Positions 33,172 through 36,432 of a stretch of 36,432 nt of DNA are shown in pieces. The notes under the pieces are model-generated. The model saw only the letters and a program-made list of their open reading frames with translations. It ran no database searches and was not told the DNA's origin. The stretch lies in the NCBI GenBank assembly GCA_009694295.1, contig SHVJ01000001.1:71286-107717 (forward strand), written 5' to 3'. Position 1 is the first letter of the stretch, and every line of letters begins with the position of its first letter. Origin of the DNA: Acidimicrobiia bacterium. GTDB lineage: Bacteria; Actinomycetota; Acidimicrobiia; IMCC26256; PALSA-555. Both the position numbers and the translations under genes were made by a program.

Positions 33172-34086
33172 CTACGTCTGGCGGACGGCGTTGCGCACCG
33201 CCTCAGCGACTGCGTCGGTGGCAGCCACGCGCAGGCGATCCAGGCCTGTGGGCGCGTCGAGTTCCCGCGTGCCGGTCGCGAGTGCGATCACGAGATCGCC
33301 GTCGTACCGGGTGTGCGATGGGGAGATCGCTCGCGCGAGGCCGTGATGCCCGCTCTCGGCCAGCAGTCGGCACTCCAGCTTCGTGAGCGCGGCGTCGGTG
33401 GCGATCACGACCAACGTGGTGTTTTCAACTGGGCTGGTGTTCTCGAAGAGGCTCTCTTCAGGATCAGGGAAGGCACCGACTTCCTCGGGTGCCGTGGAAC
33501 CGGCGAGGATCGAGCCGTCGCCGTCGACCACATCGCCGACCGCGTTGACCACCACAATCGCCTGGACGCCCGGACCCGTGGCCACACCGAGACCACCGGC
33601 CACCGCGTGCTCAGCGCCGCGCCACTTTCCGATGGTCGCACCTGTCCCCGCGCCAACCCTGCCTGACACGGGCCCAGACGCGGGCCCAGACGCGGGAACG
33701 GATTCCGCCGCGTCGGCGGCTTCGGCCGCAAGCCGACCCTGCACCGCGCCGGGGGGCTTGTCTTGGCCTTCAACCCCAGCCAAGTCGTAGATCGCTGCGG
33801 TCGGCACGATGGGTACCGGACCGCCACGCGTTGGATACCCGCGGTCGCGTTCGGCCAGCCACGCCATCACTCCATCCGCTGTGGCCAACCCGAATGCCGA
33901 ACCGCCGGTGAGCACGACTGCGTCGACGTGCTCGACGGTGCGAATGGGATCGAGGAGGGCGGTCTCGCGCGTGGCCGGCGCGCCGCCGCGTACCTCACAC
34001 GAACCAACGGTCCCGGGCGGACACAAAACCACGGACACGCCGGTTCCGTTTCCGGTCCAGTGGCCCAGCTGAATCCCGGTCTTCAC
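33172..34086 (-). CDS. P1 family (S58/DmpA-type) self-processing peptidase
   Basis: 304-residue Ntn-hydrolase-like aminopeptidase of family S58. It has LTGGSAFGLATADGVMAWL (59-77), GRVGAGTGATIGKWRG (142-157) and ENTTLVVIATDAALTKLE (221-238); in the family, cleavage before the Thr (Asn222-Thr223) would give the alpha and beta chains and free the nucleophile. A Pro/Ala/Ser/Gly linker (PASGPASGPVSG, 131-142) contains an in-frame 12-bp duplication. The GTG start overlaps the upstream hydrolase stop as GTGA. Substrates are probably small peptides or amides; the exact specificity is unknown. Confidence 0.9.
   Translation of the reverse strand: MKTGIQLGHWTGNGTGVSVVLCPPGTVGSCEVRGGAPATRETALLDPIRTVEHVDAVVLTGGSAFGLATADGVMAWLAERDRGYPTRGGPVPIVPTAAIYDLAGVEGQDKPPGAVQGRLAAEAADAAESVPASGPASGPVSGRVGAGTGATIGKWRGAEHAVAGGLGVATGPGVQAIVVVNAVGDVVDGDGSILAGSTAPEEVGAFPDPEESLFENTSPVENTTLVVIATDAALTKLECRLLAESGHHGLARAISPSHTRYDGDLVIALATGTRELDAPTGLDRLRVAATDAVAEAVRNAVRQT
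33671..33694. repeat. 12-bp tandem duplication in the P1-peptidase linker
   Basis: GGGCCCAGACGC occurs twice in tandem (33671-33682, 33683-33694). In frame it doubles Ala-Ser-Gly-Pro in the flexible linker and does not affect the catalytic parts. Confidence 0.8.
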
Positions 34087-35162
34087 ACCGAGGCCGCGTC
34101 GGGGGCTTGCTCGCCGGAGTACGCGCCTACCTCACGGGCGAAGTCGAGCAACAGGTCGTCCAATGCAACGGCTCGTTCCAACATGATCGTGTGGCCGGCT
34201 CGCTCCAAGAGGACGAGCCGCGCCCCAGGAATGAGGCGTGCCATGCGCCGCGACTCTGCCGGCGGCGTGAGCAGATCAGCCGTGCCACCGATGACCAAGG
34301 TGGGCAGATCGATACGCGAGAGATCGGGCGTGAGGTCCATGCCAATCAACATCCGCAGAGCTTCACGGCCTGTCTCGACTGGGCACGTGGCGAGCATCTC
34401 GCGGATGAGCTCCACGTGGCTCGCCACCGGGTCGCGGCCGAAGCCCAACCGCGTGAGCATGAGCCCGAGATCCGGGTTGGCCATGATCCGGCCGAGCTCG
34501 AGCTTGTCCGACGCCCGCTCGGCAAGAGAACGTAAGCGCCGCGTCGCGCTCACCTGCATCTTGGCCAGCGACGAGAGCAACACGAGCCCTCGCACCCGCG
34601 TGCGCGCGATCTCGGGGAACTGCACCGCGAACGCTTGCGCGGCCACACCGCCCATCGAGTGACCAACGAGGATGACGTTTCGTAGGTCGAGTGTTTCGAG
34701 CAACGTGCGCACGTCCCAGGCGAGGTTCTCGATCGAGTGGCCGGTGTCGCCGCTCACCGACTCGCCGTGGCCGCGTGTGTCGAACGCAACGACTCGCACG
34801 CCATTTTCCTGCAGCGAAGCATGACTTGGCAAGGAAGCGAACTGCTTCACCCACACCCGCGAGTCGATGGTGACGCCGTGCGAGAGGACGATGCAGAGCT
34901 CTTCGGGTCCTGACGGATCAGGAGTTTGGGACCCCGAGTCGAAGACCTGGATACTGCCGCCGTCGTGGCTCGGGAGCCGTCGTTGCGACACGCTCGCCAG
35001 GAACGTCGCAAGCATCTCGTCGAGCACACCGGCGTCGGGATCGGGTCGATTGCTGAGCCCATGGCGCACCGCGCGCTGCGCGGCGTAGCCGGCTCCGACG
35101 AGTCCGGCCGCGACGCCAACCGTGATACCGGCAACCTTGAGCGCTCGCTTCCCGGCGCTCAT
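34083..35162 (-). CDS. Membrane-anchored or exported alpha/beta hydrolase
   Basis: 359 residues. The N-terminus (MSAGKRALKVAGITVGVAAGLVGAGYAAQRAVRHGL) contains a hydrophobic helix, either anchor or signal. The hydrolase part shows the oxyanion segment VLSHGVTIDSRVW, FDTRGHGES, the nucleophile elbow GHSMGG, the acid in VIGGTADLLTPP and the catalytic His in ERAGHTIMLE. Actinobacterial alr clusters commonly carry such a gene between alr and tsaE. Start ATG 35162 lies at the end of a 14-bp repeat array that begins at the alr stop; six mini-ORFs in that array may influence its translation. The stop overlaps the P1-peptidase GTG. Substrate unknown. Confidence 0.88.
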   Translation of the reverse strand: MSAGKRALKVAGITVGVAAGLVGAGYAAQRAVRHGLSNRPDPDAGVLDEMLATFLASVSQRRLPSHDGGSIQVFDSGSQTPDPSGPEELCIVLSHGVTIDSRVWVKQFASLPSHASLQENGVRVVAFDTRGHGESVSGDTGHSIENLAWDVRTLLETLDLRNVILVGHSMGGVAAQAFAVQFPEIARTRVRGLVLLSSLAKMQVSATRRLRSLAERASDKLELGRIMANPDLGLMLTRLGFGRDPVASHVELIREMLATCPVETGREALRMLIGMDLTPDLSRIDLPTLVIGGTADLLTPPAESRRMARLIPGARLVLLERAGHTIMLERAVALDDLLLDFAREVGAYSGEQAPDAASV

Positions 35163-35244
35163 GTTCGGGCGCTCATGTTCGGGCGCTCATGTTCGGGCGC
35201 TCATGTTCGGGCGCTCATGTTCGGGCGCTCATGTTCGGGCGCTC
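35161..35244. repeat. Six 14-bp tandem repeats between alr and the hydrolase gene
   Basis: Six exact copies of ATGTTCGGGCGCTC, 84 bases in all. On the minus strand each unit yields ATG-AGC-GCC-CGA-ACA-TGA (MSART), and each TGA overlaps the next ATG as ATGA; the first ATG (35246) overlaps the alr TGA and the last TGA overlaps the hydrolase ATG (35162), which itself starts ATG-AGC-GCC. Since 84 is a multiple of 3, the first and last ATG share a frame, separated by stops. Confidence 0.95.
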
Positions 35245-36406
35245 ATGCCTCACCCAGATACACGCGGGGAACCCGGGGGCCAAGGCGAGTCGTCACCTCG
35301 TACGAGATGATCCCGAGCTTCTCGGCCCACTCAATTGCAGTGATCTCTTCGGTGCCCTGACTACCAATCAGCACAACCTCATCATCCACCGCGACTACCG
35401 GCACGCCGGGCGCAGCCGAAGACAGGTCGACGACAAGCTGATCCATGGTCACGGAACCGGCGATGCGGTGCCGGCGGCCACCGATGAGCACTTGGCCACC
35501 CACAAGACCGAGATTACGAGGGACACCGTCGGCGTAGCCCGCGGGAACGGTGGCGACCTGAGTATCGGCGGCGGCGGTGAAGTGCCGTCCGTACGACACG
35601 CTCTCTCCGGCCGCGAGCGGCTTCACGTGCGAGACCTTCGCCTTCAGCGCGAGCGCCGGACGCAACGGCACGCGCCCCGCGAGTGCGGGCGACGGTGGGA
35701 TGCCGTAGATCGCGATTCCACAGCGCACGAGGTTGAACCGGGCACGCGGATGCGCGATCGCCCCAGCAGAGTTGGCCGCGTGCACCAGTGGCGGCACGCG
35801 ACTGCGCGCGTGAAGCGCGGCGAGCAGCGCATCGAAGCGGTCGAGCTGTTGGTTGGTATACGGGTTGTCGGGCTCATCGGCCACGGCGAGGTGGGTGCAC
35901 ACCCCTTCCAGCACGAGTTCCGAACGAGATTCGATGCGCTCGATGAGTGAGATCGCGGCATCAGGCGCGCACCCCACTCGGTGCATGCCCGTGTCGACCT
36001 TGAGATGCACCGGGAGCGGCTGAGCCCTCCCCTCGTGGGCCTCCCCAGCATCAGCGACTGCCTGCGCAAGCGCGTCGATCCCGTTCGCCGTGTAGACGAC
36101 GGGCGTGAGCCCACGGGCAACGACGGTCGCGGCCGCGGCCGGGACCGGTTCCGAAAGCACGAGGATGCGCGCGTCGATTCCCGCGTCGCGCAGCTCCACG
36201 CCTTCCTCCACGAGCGCAACGCCGAGCCACGTGGCCCCCGCTTCGATCGCGGCCCGCGCCACTGGCACCGCGCCGTGCCCGTACGCGTTGGCCTTCACCA
36301 CCGCGAGCAGCTCCGCCGCGGCTGCGGCGCCGATGAGCGTGCAGACGTTGTGGCGGATGGCGTCGAGATCGACCTCGGCCCAGACCGGTCGAAAGTCCTG
36401 CGTCAC
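35243..36406 (-). CDS. alr: Alanine racemase
   Basis: 387-residue PLP-dependent alanine racemase, supplying D-alanine for peptidoglycan. The PLP Lys38 is in VVKANAYGHG, the catalytic Tyr of the second subunit in PAGYADG, and the substrate/PLP segments VHLKVDTGMHRVG, HAANSAGAI and VRCGIAIYGIPPS are present. The protein is complete, starting at GTG 36406 (VTQDFRPVWAEVDL), 26 bases from the window edge, so its promoter or upstream gene is not seen. Its TGA is part of the first ATGA of the 14-bp repeat array leading to the hydrolase gene, so translation of the two genes may be coupled through that array. Confidence 0.96.
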   Translation of the reverse strand: MTQDFRPVWAEVDLDAIRHNVCTLIGAAAAAELLAVVKANAYGHGAVPVARAAIEAGATWLGVALVEEGVELRDAGIDARILVLSEPVPAAAATVVARGLTPVVYTANGIDALAQAVADAGEAHEGRAQPLPVHLKVDTGMHRVGCAPDAAISLIERIESRSELVLEGVCTHLAVADEPDNPYTNQQLDRFDALLAALHARSRVPPLVHAANSAGAIAHPRARFNLVRCGIAIYGIPPSPALAGRVPLRPALALKAKVSHVKPLAAGESVSYGRHFTAAADTQVATVPAGYADGVPRNLGLVGGQVLIGGRRHRIAGSVTMDQLVVDLSSAAPGVPVVAVDDEVVLIGSQGTEEITAIEWAEKLGIISYEVTTRLGPRVPRVYLGEA

Positions 36407-36432
36407 AAGCCGTGACTCACGTGATGTCGGCC

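Noticed and set aside
35122-35310. Plus-strand frame with repeated MFGRSCSGAHVRAL
   Set aside because: It is only the translation of the 14-bp repeat array on the non-coding strand, without ribosome site or homology.
1-36432. Phage, transposon or toxin-antitoxin genes
   Set aside because: No integrase, transposase, terminal inverted repeats of IS type, or paired small toxin/antitoxin proteins were found; the intein is the only mobile-type element.

Overview
The window is high-GC DNA, densely coding on both strands, most likely from an actinobacterium; I infer a deep lineage such as Acidimicrobiia. The evidence is a GuaB3-type IMP dehydrogenase homologue, a DUF1906 lipoprotein, the alr-hydrolase-tsaE-tsaB-rimI-tsaD-groES gene order typical of the phylum, a CIRCE operator before groES, and many genes whose start codon follows a TANNNT box by 6-9 bases with no Shine-Dalgarno, as in leaderless actinobacterial transcripts. 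I found no rRNA, tRNA, insertion sequence, phage gene or CRISPR array. No gene-free stretch reaches 300 bases; the longest (28947-29202) holds only hairpins.

Layout. 1-7555 (+): the end of an alpha/beta hydrolase, then a possible stress island: a TerB-like/AAA+ ATPase, a solute-binding-like protein, a solute-binding/von Willebrand A fusion, a membrane coiled-coil protein and PspA, followed by a metallophosphoesterase lipoprotein. 7574-13889 (-): purN-purH-folD, a small zinc-ribbon membrane protein, icd, a J-domain protein and mdh, linking purine and one-carbon metabolism with the TCA cycle. 14064-15703 (+): two multi-pass membrane proteins. 15748-18241 (-): a stand-alone B12-binding mutase subunit, sucC and sucD, a likely propionate/methylmalonyl-to-succinate path. 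18313-18759 (+): a small anchored protein. 18776-22174 (-): pcrA/uvrD interrupted in frame by a 140-residue mini-intein, and dtd. 22294-23646: a small helical protein and a convergent class I fructose-bisphosphate aldolase, flanked by two related intergenic elements. 23745-26455 (-): guaB3 and guaA, the latter apparently without an ATG, GTG or TTG start. 26630-28209 (+): two overlapping lipoprotein genes. 28230-36406 (-): a Nudix CoA pyrophosphatase, groES without an adjacent groEL, the t6A genes tsaD, tsaB and tsaE with rimI, a family 4 uracil-DNA glycosylase, a P1-family peptidase, a second alpha/beta hydrolase and alr.

The most unusual signals are: the intact mini-intein in a catalytic motif of PcrA, with odd codon use running into the C-extein; a LexA-like box over the pcrA promoter; six 14-bp repeats between alr and the next gene that form a chain of ATGA-coupled mini-ORFs; a similar duplicated start before rimI; a 20-bp tandem array beside the groES CIRCE whose units each carry a CIRCE-like half-site; and the TerB/AAA-SBP-VWA-PspA island. 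Short tandem duplications recur at five places between 26.6 and 35.3 kb.
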